Assembly (NCBI RefSeq): GCF_051622035.1
Contig: NC_135364.1
Span: 15,995,001-16,059,000 of the forward strand
Reading direction: 5' to 3'
Origin: Arctopsyche grandis
Taxonomy: Eukaryota; Arthropoda; Insecta; Trichoptera; Hydropsychidae
Length of the DNA stretch: 64,000 nt
This document shows positions 23,501 to 32,999 of this stretch, piece after piece (position 1 is the first letter of the stretch; the number at the start of each line of letters is the position of its first letter). The notes under the pieces were generated by a model, which worked only from the letters and a program-made list of their open reading frames with translations, was not told the origin of the DNA and did no database searches. Both the position numbers and the translations under genes were made by a program.

Positions 23501-26191
23501 ATTATTGTGACTACTTCTATTATTGTTTGAACTTTTCCTGCTATTGTTTTTTTTTTCTGTATAATCAATATATTTTTTGTTTCTTCTTTGTTATGTTTTT
23601 GACCACTGTGGCGGCGCATTAGGAAATCTTGTAATGCCACAATGGTCCAAACTTAAAATAAATAAACACAGGCTTTATAATATCACTCACATATTATTAT
23701 TAGCTAGAAAAAAAAATAGACAGTCTCTCTATGGGGAATTAAGATCTAAAGAAAAAAACAAGATCACATTACAATTTCAAAAGGGTGAGTAGTGAATAAA
23801 AGCTAATTCCATGTCGTGAGACATAATCGATTTCACACATACATATAGTCAGAGTATGATCACAAAACTCTATTTCAATTACCTTGGCAGTAGGTTAACT
23901 TGAGCTTCTGTTTCACATTGTTCAAGGAGCTTTGTTATGATAAATAACATACATTAACCCCTAAATTAGCGATTCCTATTGGTTAAAACATCTTAGCTGG
24001 GGAATATAAATCGCATAATCTCTCTATACTATCATGTCAACTGAAATAATATAGTACATACATATAAGCTATTCTAGATTTCTATCACATTAAAAATGCA
24101 ATGGTGTATTGTTATTCTCTAACATATGGTTTGGTAAAATAGATAGACATATATTATTATTTGACACCGGATTAGTAATTGTAATGAGATATTTCAGGAA
24201 TATCTTGTGCACAACATGAAAGTATACATACGTATAAAACTGGCGATTCATTCACATATATACTCATGAAATATTCAGTACTCATATATACTCATGCAAT
24301 ATTCAGTTTGGCCGTAGAATTTTAAAGAACACTGAAAAAGTTCTATTATTTTATGTTTATGTGTTCGCATAATATGTTATAGACCATGCCACATAACTTT
24401 ATCGAATGCTGCAGATGCACAGGATTGGTGCATTATGACGACATCGTTCAGTCAGTTTATCATTGGACAGGAAGCGGAACGGTCAGATAGATACACAGTA
24501 TTTGCAAAGTTCTAGTTAAGTGATGTTGGAATGCAGTAAATTGGGACAAGGAAGAGCGTTATTGGGGCAAACCAAAGAAGTGATTTTAAATGTATATGCT
24601 TATTTGAAAAATATACAAGAGACCACAAATTCGGTAACTATTTTCAAAATATTTTAGTAACTAGATTTTTACAAGATGATAATATAGGAATTTGCGTATT
24701 TTAGGTATACTCGTTGCCACAAAGAGTTAAGTTTCTAAAGGTCCTTATGAAGCAGGTAGCCGAAGCGACAAAGTGTCAGTAACAAAAATAAGAACAATCG
24801 TTCAGGATTTTAAAAATAACGATATAAACATAAATTGTCCAAAAAAAAAAAAAAACGAGGAATCGTAAGAGGAAGTTTATTGTTGATGACGTTAAATATA
24901 TGGTTAATGATATTGCCATGGACAGGATTAATGACAATAGTAATTGTTTACTTTTATGTTTGTTGTAAGTGTTTTTAAATAAAATATGTTAATAATTCAA
25001 CATTGCATTTTATGTAATTATCAACCCAATTATATTTATCAAACTTGAATAGTATTAAACTATATATATATAATTTAAGTTAGTTTTAAATTACATTAGT
25101 TACTATTACTAAAAATAGATTAAATTAAAAAAAAATTTGTTTTCATACATAAACAAACAATAAAAAAATGTAAATATGTACTTTTTAAACAAACGGTAGG
25201 CGTTTGACAAATATGGAAAAGACTATACAAATGATTTGCTGGCTGAAGATACGTATGTATATAAAAAAAAATGCTACTTTATTGTCAAAGTATTACCCGC
25301 GTAGGTTAATTTAATAAGAATATTTTCATAAGAAAAATCTAAATGAATGAAACCTTTTCAATACAATATGATGAGATTATAAATTAAAGGTTGTGTAACG
25401 TACAGATGAAAATACAAAAAAGTACACAGAAATTGACGTCAATATTTCCAGCCTTGAAATGGGAAGTAAACACCGTCCCGGACGAACAAAGCAAAAGGGA
25501 AGCATACAAAAATTTTTACGTAAGTGCGCAAAACAAGACCAAAAAGCAATTAACGAAAAACAATACTGTTAATTTGCGCTTTTAATTTCTGCAAAACTGG
25601 CAGCTCAATCGATACTTCACGACAGAAAATCAGTGGTAATTTTTTCGAGCGCGGTTAGGCAGGCTTTAGATGATGATCTGGTACTCTATTTCAGAGATTT
25701 AGCCCCAAATTTAGCATATTGTACAATCTGGTAGTAAAATAATACAAAAAACATTACACGAGTGGGTGTATATGTATATTTTCAAGAAACGGATAAGGTA
25801 CGACGAATAGAATCGATTATTTTTTTGTACGTAACGATCGCCCTTTTGAAAATGGCAAACATGGCACATGTATTTGTGCGCATTTGATTCGAGCGATGGC
25901 GAGAAGTGAGATGGAAAGTGTAAAGCGGTAGTGAAGGTAGTGAAGGTAGTGAAGGGAGTGATTTGATGAATGATGAATGATGAATTACGAATTACGAATT
26001 ACCCTCTCTTGCAAATGCCGCTTGTTGACGAGGCAGTCTTCAGCGGCTCGGCAGAGGGCGGCTTGCGTCAGTCCGGGGCGGAGTCCCGTCTCGCGGCGCT
26101 GCAAATGCACGGGGGCGGCCGGGGCGCCCCCATCGCCCAAGCCTGCGCCCCCCACGCACCCCTCCCGCCGCGACTGCTGCTGAGCCCTCAT
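14512..26191 (-). CDS. AMBRA1: AMBRA1, autophagy and CRL4 substrate receptor (DCAF3)
   Basis: Eleven exons (minus): 26003-26191, 22340-22398, 22076-22259, 21819-21988, 20272-20524, 20017-20198, 16784-19898, 15228-15360, 15027-15155, 14757-14957, 14512-14675. They sum to 1592 codons plus stop with every junction GT-AG and in phase. AMBRA1 binds Beclin-1 and is the DDB1-CUL4 receptor for D-type cyclins. Residues 64-230 are the N-terminal WD40 half ([57 protein letters not shown]). Residues about 310-1384 are Ser/Thr/Asn/Arg-rich disordered sequence, nearly all in the 3.1-kb exon 7, including ITIRRIHR (human SHRIHR) and four 41-residue repeats. The second WD40 half, exons 8-11, has [20 protein letters not shown] and AVSVSLSP. 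The protein stops soon after [18 protein letters not shown], so the human C-terminal tail with LIR and TQT motifs is absent. Human AMBRA1 is 1298 aa. Exon 1 is the least certain part. Confidence 0.93.
15515..16240. mobile_element. Nested foldback element in AMBRA1 intron 7
   Basis: Outer inverted arms run from CTTTACTAAGTTTGACTCAC (left) to GTGAGTCAAACTTAGGG (right) and include TTTTTGTTGG and CTCTCGTTTAAA blocks. An inner inverted pair, GTACTAATTCAAGCTGTAAA near 15988 and TTTACTACTCGAATTAGTAC near 16136, nests inside it. One diverged arm of the same family recurs at 34172-34330. No coding frame. Confidence 0.65.
16371..16562. repeat. Dispersed repeat, copy A (AMBRA1 intron 7)
   Basis: CCGTTATCGATCACT, then ACCGAAAACACT, CAGGGGGTGA, TTTTTTTCGCATGTTTAAAA and TGTGTGATTTCGTCCTTAG occur in the same order and spacing as at 52773-52963. 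The copy here is truncated or more diverged on its left side. Confidence 0.65.
19397..19888 (-). repeat. AMBRA1: Four in-frame 123-bp tandem repeats in AMBRA1 exon 7
   Basis: Exactly four 123-bp units (492 bp) encode residues 350-513, each beginning [20 protein letters not shown] and ending SNANK (SNANT in the last). The units differ by only a few bases (for example Gly to Val in copy 2, Lys to Arg in copies 2-4). Because 123 is a multiple of three and no stop occurs, other frames on both strands also stay open here; those are shadows. The near-identity points to recent expansion or homogenisation. Confidence 0.95.
20629..21525. mobile_element. Non-autonomous hAT element, TSD GTAGGTAT
   Basis: Lies in the AMBRA1 intron between exons 4 and 5. 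Ends are TAAGGCTTCCAATCCCGG and CCGGGATTGGAAGCACTA (imperfect inverted repeats), immediately flanked by identical 8-bp GTAGGTAT at 20621-20628 and 21526-21533. Subterminal regions on both sides repeat CCCGGTGCT-like motifs. The 897-bp interior is AT-rich with no transposase. An 8-bp duplication plus TAGTGCTTCC-type ends is characteristic of hAT. Confidence 0.88.
22440..22970. repeat. GGTCAGTA-motif interspersed repeat (copy 2)
   Basis: In AMBRA1 intron 1, just upstream of exon 2. GGTCAGT or GGTCAGC recurs near 22528, 22551, 22580 and 22599 in direct orientation, and TACTGACT and TACTGACC occur inverted near 22889 and 22942, suggesting a foldback-like layout. Same family as 2177-2480. Confidence 0.5.
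23060..23112. repeat. SINE-like 3' segment, copy 1
   Basis: TGTCCAAGAAGGCGCATTGGGGTCTTCCTGGTATATAT followed by an A/T-rich tail; shared with 43238-43340, where the block is longer. Consistent with the 3' end of a SINE or small non-LTR element. The match is described from positions; only the core AAGGCGCATTGGG is quoted as diagnostic. Confidence 0.45.
24535..24960 (+). pseudogene. Possible Tc1/mariner-like transposase remnant
   Basis: Frames here read fragments such as [16 protein letters not shown] (near 24576) and a basic stretch [18 protein letters not shown] (near 24855), separated by stops and frameshifts. A region between them (near 24750) reads like VAEATKCS, which recalls the helix-turn-helix start of insect Tc1/mariner-like transposases. 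The match is to a general pattern, not a specific family, and no inverted repeats were found. Confidence 0.35.
26003..26191 (-). CDS. AMBRA1: AMBRA1 exon 1 (N-terminal 63 codons)
   Basis: Identified by phase and weak alignment. The frame ends QER at a GTAATT donor in phase 0, exactly what exon 2 ([12 protein letters not shown]) needs. RRETGLRP and [13 protein letters not shown] fit the human GRERGAR and EDKTRWMKWEGKR blocks that precede ELPDSPRSTF. The ATG at 26189-26191 has A at -3; the next upstream in-frame start-like codon is GTG. The first 28 residues are Gly/Ala-rich and poorly conserved. Intron 1 would be 3.6 kb. Confidence 0.7.
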
Positions 26192-26340
26192 CGTCGCCCC
26201 GCCACCGCGCCGACCCGCCACCCCACACACGACTGCCTGTCAGCCCGCCGTCCGTCACACACACACTCGCACGACACTCACTGACACTCCACTCGCCTCT
26301 GTCGTAACGCTGCCTATCACGCCCATACACACGATCTTAC
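26003..26340 (-). promoter_or_regulatory. CpG-rich island, AMBRA1 promoter and first exon
   Basis: A sharply bounded GC- and CpG-rich block in AT-rich DNA, containing the proposed first coding exon and about 150 bp upstream. It is bordered on the intron side by small tandem repeats (GTAGTGAAG near 25930 and GAATTAC near 25985). Confidence 0.6.
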
Positions 26341-26692
26341 TAACGTGCCCCTTTTCACCCGCCTTTCTACATTCAATTTCGGCTACATTCGCATTATTCC
26401 ACTAGAGTAGCATTCCCCACATTTTGAACGATATCCGTATCGTTACTATATCAAATATTGATATTTTAAAAATTAGTAAATTAGTAAGTTAAAAAATAAG
26501 AACTGAATGTACATATGTATAATCAAGGCCAATGAGACGGCGCTAAGTTTCAGGGCCTGGACTACTCGAAAGTCCCCTTGTCGGGACGTTCGACTGACCG
26601 ATATTGATATTTTATATTATTCTACTTAAAAATTCTTGTATTTATTTAATGCTAAATGTTTAATATTTTTCGATCCACAATCTCTGTGTATA
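26341..26692. other. Intergenic, no gene seen
   Basis: AT-rich. ATATTGATATTTTA occurs twice (near 26456 and 26600) around a segment ending CCTTGTCGGGACGTTCGACTG. Possibly a decayed element; nothing definable. Confidence 0.4.
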
Positions 26693-26869
26693 AAGGTCTG
26701 TTCATATCTAGTCAGCACGTACCGACTTCAGCAGGTATCCGGCCGTACGAAAAGTATTCTTTGGTACAGTTTGTATGGGTATATTCATACCAACCGTCAC
26801 GTTTACGCCACGGCAGGCTTACAGCAGTACCCGACATTTCCTGTTCATACCTTACAGCAACATCCGTCA
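26693..26869. repeat. TTAA-type repeat, copy 1 of 177 bp
   Basis: Begins AAGGTCTGTTCATATC and ends CAACATCCGTCA; matches 27124-27300 almost base for base over 177 bp. The two copies flank a small hAT MITE and some unique sequence. A diverged third copy starts at 33122. A TTAA at 27122-27125 and 33121-33124 suggests an element family that inserts at TTAA. Confidence 0.75.
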
Positions 26870-26962
26870 CAATCTGAACACAATCGAGTTGGTGCCCACT
26901 CGCAGGAAGGTGACCAAACTCGACCATGTCGTATAGCGAGCCGCCACATCAGCTATTATTAC

Positions 26963-27106
26963 TAGAGACCGGAATCTGAAGGGGCTGTTTATTGTTCAAA
27001 GATTGTAAATGCATTGTTAAACGTTTGCCGAACCTTTTTTACAAAGGATTTACAACAATGGAACAATAGGCGGCGCGTTTCCGGCCCCTTCAGATTCCAA
27101 CCTCTA
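26963..27106. mobile_element. 144-bp hAT MITE, TSD ATTATTAC
   Basis: Ends TAGAGACCGGAATCTGAAGG and CCTTCAGATTCCAACCTCTA are inverted repeats, flanked by exact 8-bp ATTATTAC at 26955-26962 and 27107-27114. No coding capacity. Inserted between the two 177-bp TTAA-type repeats. Confidence 0.88.
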
Positions 27107-27123
27107 ATTATTACTTCGCTATT

Positions 27124-27300
27124 AAGGTCTGTTCATACCTAGTCAGCACGTACCGACTTCAGCAGGTATCCGGCCGTACGAAAAGTATTCTTTGGTACAG
27201 TTTGTATGGGTATATTCATACCAACCGTCACGTTTACGCCACGGCAGGCTTACAGCAGTACCCGACATTTCCTGTTCATACCTTACAGCAACATCCGTCA
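27124..27300. repeat. TTAA-type repeat, copy 2 of 177 bp
   Basis: Near-identical to 26693-26869. Starts at TTAAGGTCTGTTCATACC. After 27300 the two loci diverge abruptly. Confidence 0.75.
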
Positions 27301-27718
27301 ACGTATCGTATCCGTTTTTTTGGCCATCGTGGAGATATACACGCGAATTACGTGCCATGAGTCTGCCGCTTTGCTGTTTTGGACCAATTATCGATAGTGA
27401 CAGTTGACAGCTGTTCAATCTTTCGACGTGGTTTTGGAGCAAATATTTAAAAAATTTTTAAATTTTTTACGGAAATATTTAAAAAAATTTTGTCCATCAT
27501 CCACAAGCTCCTTATACAGTGTCTAAAACTCTCCTTCGGTTTTTCTATTTTTTAACATGGGATGCACATCAAAACGCCTCCGTGCTTTTTTATTGACTTC
27601 TTGAGCTTCTTCTTCCAACAACAACGCGATTATACATAATTTTTCGTTCGATAAACGCCGAAACATTTTTGCTGACTTGTATTCTGACGCGTAGCTACGA
27701 ATGCACGTTTATGCATTC

Positions 27719-27980
27719 TGTACAGACTCTAGGGATGTTCAACTCGAGAGCACCCCCGAAGTCGGTTTTGTGAGATAGCTCGTGGTAAGCGTGGGCGGGG
27801 CTGGTTTCCTCAAGGTGCCTTCCTTCGTCGTCGGTGGTCTGGTCTCTGCTGATGTCGGCTCGGCTCGATGTATATCTCGCTCTCTCTCGTACAGTGTGCG
27901 TATGTGAGTGTGATACAGGACAAAGGCGGGAAATTGTATAATAATGAAAACAGGTTGTAATTCTGTTTGTATGGTGACTG

Positions 27981-28067
<87 letters not shown>

Positions 28068-28878
28068 GATCAAGCAGGGGGGACAGGGGGGGGGGAGTAA
28101 CAAAGTAACCAGGCGTGCCTTTTGAGGTTAGCCACGCGTAGCTCAGTTGTCTGCCTTCTGGACGAAGACAGACCAAGCTTCCTCTGGTGCACACCGGACG
28201 GATACTGGAGCTGGTCTCCAAGTATCGTCACAACCCTCACCAGCCTCTAGCTGGTGATTTCGGTGGCGAGGTGGGCCCCGTAAACACCGGGGTGTTTACG
28301 CGCCAAACCGCTATTGACAACTGTCAGTTTGTGTGCCAACCGCTGTCTCAGGGTGTGTGCCAACCGCTGTCTCAAAAATATATCGGCCAAATCGTGGGTC
28401 GTAAGGCCACGTAAGCCGATCATCAGACATAGTCTGAACACATTCATATTGTAAGTACTCGACAATATCGACGTAAGCAATATTGCGCCGTATCGTCATG
28501 GCCTCTAATGTATAAGTAAGCCGATTTTGCCTTGCACTCGGCCAAATTGCCGTAAACGTGACGTGACCGCGACGTGTAGGTAGATATGAATAGAAATGTA
28601 ATAAAATGACATATTTGAAACGGAGTCGTGCAGTGCTGAAGCCGTGCAGTGCTGTTAAGTATGAACATACCTTTAAGGGGTAAACGGACTACTAGTCATA
28701 TGTGAACCAGTCACAGGACAACCGGTCGCTCTAGATCGGTCACACGTGATCACTCGTCACACTAAAACTGATCACGAGAAAACTGGTCACACCCTAAAAT
28801 CGGTCACGAGAAAACTGGTCACACCCTAAAATCGGTCACGAGAAAACTGGTAGAGTATGTTCAGACATAGTCTGAACA
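27719..28878 (-). repeat. BEL/Pao 3' LTR (complete)
   Basis: On the sense strand it starts TGTTCAGACTATGTCTGAAC (complement of 28859-28878) and ends TGTACA. It contains an (AT)n run at 27987-28063, a duplicated GTGTGCCAACCGCTGTCTCA segment near 28333-28373 not duplicated in the other LTR, and half of a palindromic MITE at 28688-28851. Confidence 0.85.
27987..28063. repeat. (AT)n microsatellite in left LTR
   Basis: Uninterrupted AT dinucleotides, about 38 units. Produces Tyr-Ile open frames that are not genes. Confidence 0.95.
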
Positions 28879-29277
28879 TACTCCCCCCGTTGGAATCCAG
28901 AGGATCGGATTCCAAAACAAATGAATTAATCAAGAGACTAATGAAGCATGACAAATGCGATAACAAAAGAACACAACAAAAAAGACATAAACAATACACA
29001 ATTAGTAATCAAAACAAAGGTTCGTCCACCGTCAATCGTCCCGCTGTACATTAACAGCTGACTAAGCCCGCAAGAAACAACCAACAAGGTAAATAAACAA
29101 ACAAACAAAAAACAACAAAAAACCAACACCAGTGCTAGGTAACAATATTGTTAAGCCGTTACATGTCCCATATGCATTGATAGCTCCATTACCAACACCA
29201 ATCAACAAACAAGAGACAAAAAAAACTAAATGGAAACACATTTAACTAAATCACAACACAAATTAAAGACGCCAACT

Positions 29278-31578
29278 TTAATGTGGGACGTTTTGAACGT
29301 TCGCCACACCGTTGCACAAATTCACTGAGTGCTGCTCGACTGGCAGTCGAGCTACTCGCCGGACTGCTCGCTTGGTGTTGCTGATGGAGGAGTAGTAGGA
29401 CCTACTCCTGTGCCCCTGTCTGCCAGGGGCCGCTGCTGCATGTGCTGGTGTGGTAGCACCCTCGCTCCGGGCTGATCGACCAGATCCTCCTGCTGTTGCG
29501 CAACTAGTGGTGCGCCAACTAGGAACTGGCCAGGAGTTATGGGAGCTGGGTTGGGAAGGTCGAAAGATGTGAGGGTTAAAGGGCGCGGGTACATTGCGCT
29601 TCGGCAAGCGGAATCTTCGTACCGCGGAAATACGCGATTCGTCCAGGGGACGCGTAACTGTCTTGACTGGACGTCTCGCGCCAAAACAAGATAACGGATC
29701 ACGACCCGTTGTGTGATGGCAATTCCGAGAATCGCTTGAAACTGTGGGCGCTTCTAGAGAGCCGCCCAATATCCAGCCGAAAGCTGTATTCATTATCGCG
29801 ATGCGTCCTCCTCTGTCACCGCGTGACTTGGAGGGAACTAAAATGGTACGTTTGCCATTGCGTAACATCGCATGATAGGCGTCGCTGCCTATCACCATAT
29901 CCACTGTACCGGGAATATCGAATGACGGATCGGCAAGGGGGAGATGAAGCGGCAAATGGCTCCGAATCTCGGACACGTTGCGCGATGGAAGTTGATTCGC
30001 GATCTCGGGCATGATTGCGCAATCGAGATCAACACTGGAGCCCTGATTGGGGATGCGCGGTAGAATTCGAATTACCGCGCCACTAGTAATGGACGTCCTA
30101 TTTGAACCTATTCCTACCAGGTTGACGTCCATCCTTTTCGACTTTAAGGCGAGTCGCCTTCTTAAGTCTTCAGAGATGAGGTTGAGTTCGGAGCCGTTAT
30201 CTAACAATGCTCGAACCTTGTGCGAACGCCCATCTCCGCCGCGAACTTGTACTTCCACGGTGGATAACAGGACAGTTCGGGCGTGAGAAGGCGATACGCG
30301 TCTCACCGAGTGTAAAACCAACGATGATTTTACGGGTTTGGCGTTCTCTGATTTCTTGGGGCTCCGATAATGTTTGGCCTTATTTGAAGGTGAAGTTTGG
30401 TATGGAGTTGAGTCATGTAACATGGTGTGATGGGCATGACCGCATTTGAAGCATCTCTGCTTTGTTTGGCACGCGTGAACTATGTGCCCTGGCCTCAAGC
30501 AGTTGAGACATAGTCGACGTTTTATGGCGTTCGACCTACGCTCATCACCGCTCATTTGGCGGAATGATGGACAGGCTAGCAGAGAATGACTTCCGCTGCA
30601 ACTGATGCAGGAGGGGCGTTCCCTCCTCACATGCAGAACTGCTGCCTTCGGATTCGTAATGGTTCTTGGTCGAGGATTCGACTCGCCTTTTAAGACGAAG
30701 TCGGCATTTGCCATCGATTGGCACTGGCACGTTAGAAAATGCATTATTTTGCTAAACGTGCAGTCTTCATACTTGGGAGTCTGAAGCTCCCATTGCTGAA
30801 GTGTACTCCGGTCGAGTTTTCTGGTGATAAACATCACCAGAATCTCGTTCCAGGTCTCGACCCGGACGCCCAAGTTAACGAGCGCACGTACATGCATGTT
30901 GGCATCATCTATGAGACGACGCAGACTGACGTGATTGTTGCTCACGACTAGCTCGGCTTCAAGCAATGCCTGAAGGTGATACTGAACAACAATTTTTTTG
31001 TTGTTATAGCGTTGATCCAAAATGGACCACGCGCTCGTAAATGAATTTGAAGCTAATTCCAAGCCGTCAACTAAACGTTGGGGCTCTCCTTTTAGGCTTC
31101 CTAGTAAGTATTGGAACCGGGCGATTTGCGAACTCTCGCCGGCCATAGCGGCCAAGAAGCGTTGTGAAAAAAGCGGCCAATTTTGGACGTTGCCTTCGAA
31201 GGTGAGCAACTCCAAACGGGGCAATTTTATTGCCGAATTTGATTGCGGTACAGGTGAAATTGTGAGGTTAGCGCCATCTAACGGTGAAGCGCTCAATTGC
31301 GGCTCACGCAAATTGATTGCTTCGGTGCATCGCACGAAGGCGGCCATATGCTCCCTATCAAATAGGTCCACGGCGGATTCGGAAGCCTGCGCCTCTTCTT
31401 GGTCCAGCTCGTTTATCTGAGCTTGGATCGCTTCGAATTCAGACAGTAATGGTCTGATTGTTTCGAGCCTGATTCTGAGCTCGAAGATGCTCAGATCGTC
31501 CCCCAATTGATTCGCGTTTCTCGTTAACCGAGCGCGAATGCTTTTCCGCGTATTTTTAAGCGTACTCAAAGACGCCAT
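29278..31578 (-). CDS. BEL/Pao gag-protease polyprotein, fused to integrase remnant out of frame
   Basis: Open frame of 766 codons from the ATG at 31578. In order: charged N-terminus; a gag region of the DUF1759 type (about residues 115-270, LPRLELLTFEGNVQNWPLFS); a Cys-rich cluster with a CCHC zinc knuckle (CLNCLRPGHIVHAC, 357-370) and a following C2HH-like pair; an aspartic protease region (RALLDNGSELNLIS, Asp460) with Asn after Asp where Ser or Thr is usual; and AFGWILGG (about 599-606), which normally leads into reverse transcriptase. Instead, soon after, the DNA passes into the C-terminal integrase region, which is in another frame (29352-29702, containing ITPGQFLVGAPL). The last 130 residues of this frame are therefore a read-through of shifted integrase sequence. 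It is a mobile-element gene, not a host gene. Confidence 0.85.
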   Translation of the reverse strand: MASLSTLKNTRKSIRARLTRNANQLGDDLSIFELRIRLETIRPLLSEFEAIQAQINELDQEEAQASESAVDLFDREHMAAFVRCTEAINLREPQLSASPLDGANLTISPVPQSNSAIKLPRLELLTFEGNVQNWPLFSQRFLAAMAGESSQIARFQYLLGSLKGEPQRLVDGLELASNSFTSAWSILDQRYNNKKIVVQYHLQALLEAELVVSNNHVSLRRLIDDANMHVRALVNLGVRVETWNEILVMFITRKLDRSTLQQWELQTPKYEDCTFSKIMHFLTCQCQSMANADFVLKGESNPRPRTITNPKAAVLHVRRERPSCISCSGSHSLLACPSFRQMSGDERRSNAIKRRLCLNCLRPGHIVHACQTKQRCFKCGHAHHTMLHDSTPYQTSPSNKAKHYRSPKKSENAKPVKSSLVLHSVRRVSPSHARTVLLSTVEVQVRGGDGRSHKVRALLDNGSELNLISEDLRRRLALKSKRMDVNLVGIGSNRTSITSGAVIRILPRIPNQGSSVDLDCAIMPEIANQLPSRNVSEIRSHLPLHLPLADPSFDIPGTVDMVIGSDAYHAMLRNGKRTILVPSKSRGDRGGRIAIMNTAFGWILGGSLEAPTVSSDSRNCHHTTGRDPLSCFGARRPVKTVTRPLDESRISAVRRFRLPKRNVPAPFNPHIFRPSQPSSHNSWPVPSWRTTSCATAGGSGRSARSEGATTPAHAAAAPGRQGHRSRSYYSSISNTKRAVRRVARLPVEQHSVNLCNGVANVQNVPH
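29352..29620 (-). pseudogene. BEL/Pao integrase C-terminal remnant
   Basis: Minus-strand frame different from gag-protease reads PRPLTLTSFDLPNPAPITPGQ followed by LVGAPLVAQQQEDL, the segment just before the C-terminal domain of BEL integrases. The catalytic core is missing. Confidence 0.7.
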
Positions 31579-31752
31579 TATTGAAATGCGACGAAATCAA
31601 ACAAAGGAAAAAATGGACGCGGGAAAAAACAAAATGGACGTTGACGACCAAAAAAAATAGCAACAACAACAGAAAAATGCTAATTACGACCAACCTGGAT
31701 TCGACGACGTTGGAAGACCAGCTCTGAAGACATCCGGCTCGAAGGACCAAAA

Positions 31753-32014
31753 TGTACAGACTCCAGGGATGTTCAACTCGAGAGCACCCCCGAAGTCGGT
31801 TTTGTGAGATAGCTCGTGGTAAGCGTGGGCGGGGCTGGTTTCCTCAAGGTGCCTTCCTTCGTCGTCGGTGGTCTGGTCTCTGCTGATGTCGGCTCGGCTC
31901 GATGTATATCTCGCTCTCTCTCGTACAGTGTGCGTATGTGAGTGTGATACAGGACAAAGGCGGGAAATTGTATAATAATGAAAACAGGTTGTAATTCTGT
32001 TTGTATGGTGACTG

Positions 32015-32101
<87 letters not shown>

Positions 32102-32874
32102 GATCAAGCAGGGGGGACAGGGGGGGGGGAGTAACAAAGTAACCAGGCGTGCCTTTTGAGGTTAGCCACGCGTAGCTCAGTTGTCTGCCTTCTGGACGAA
32201 GACAGACCAAGCTTCCTCTGGTGCACACCGGACGGATACTAGAGCTGGTCTCCAAGTATCGTCACAACCCTCACCAGCCTCTAGCTGGTGATTTCGGTGG
32301 CGAGGTGGGCCCCGTAAACACCGGGGTGTTTACGCGCCAAACCACTATTGACAACTGTCAGTTTGTGTGCCAACCGCTGTCTCAGGGTGGCCAGCACAAA
32401 AATATATCGGCCAAATCGTGGGTCGTAAGGCCACGTAAGCCGATCATCAGACATAGTCTGAACACATTCATATTGTAAGTACTCGACAATACGACGTAAG
32501 CAATATTGCGCCGTATCGTCATGGCCTCTAATGTATAAGTAAGCCGATTTTGCCTTGCACTCGGCCAAATTGCCGTAAACGTGACGTGACCGCGACGTGT
32601 AGGTAGATATGAATAGAAATGTAATAAAATGACATATTTGAAACGGAGTCGTACAGTGCTGAAGCCGTGCAGTGCTGTTAAGTATGAACATACCTTTAAG
32701 GGGTAAACGGACTACTAGTCATATGTGAACCAGTCACAGGACAACCGGTCGCTCTAGATCGGTCACACGTGATCACTCGTCACACTAAAACTGATCACGA
32801 GAAAACTGGTCACACCCTAAAATCGGTCACGAGAAAACTGGTCACACCCTAAAATCGGTCACGAGAAAACTGGT
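31753..32874 (-). repeat. BEL/Pao 5' LTR (sense start missing)
   Basis: Matches the left LTR from TGTACA through the (AT)n at 32020-32097 to AAAACTGGT at 32874, then departs into the second arm of a palindromic MITE. The 27 bases that begin the left LTR on the sense strand are absent. The local difference CAGGGTGGCCAGCAC near 32384 replaces the duplicated segment of the left LTR. Confidence 0.8.
32020..32097. repeat. (AT)n microsatellite in right LTR
   Basis: Equivalent position and near-equal length to the tract in the left LTR, so the array was copied with the element. Confidence 0.95.
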
Positions 32875-32986
32875 TGACCGATTTTAGGGTGTGACCAGTT
32901 TTAGGGTGTAACCAGTTTTCACGTGACCAGTTTTAGTGTGACGGGTGATCACGTGTGACCGGTTCACATTTGACTAGTAATCACCG
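32709..32986. mobile_element. Palindromic MITE overlapping the 5' LTR
   Basis: Left arm begins GGACTACTAGTCATATGTGAA and right arm ends TTCACATTTGACTAGTAATC; internal units CACACCCTAAAATCGGTCAC and GAGAAAACTGGT repeat on the left and appear inverted on the right (ACCGATTTTAGGGTGTGACC). Arms are about 110-165 bp with the turn at 32874. Only the left arm is present in the other LTR (28688-28851). Confidence 0.75.
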
Positions 32987-32999
32987 AACCGTATAAAGG

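Larger units (their letters stand above)
27719..32874 (-). mobile_element. Non-autonomous BEL/Pao LTR retrotransposon
   Basis: Two long direct repeats of about 1.13 kb flank a 2.9-kb interior encoding gag and protease on the minus strand. The sense-strand 5' LTR (right copy) ends at TGTACA (31753) and is followed by TTTTGGTCCTTCGAGCCGG, a typical primer-binding and leader context. A polypurine run (GGGGGGAG, complement at 28881-28888) abuts the sense start of the left LTR. Reverse transcriptase, RNase H and most of integrase are missing, so any mobility would need a helper. The LTRs are nearly identical, implying recent insertion. The right LTR has lost its outer sense-start segment; no target-site duplication could be scored. 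Confidence 0.9.

Noticed and set aside
26192-26230. Upstream start for AMBRA1 exon 1
   Set aside because: The upstream codon is GTG; the ATG at 26189-26191 has a good context.
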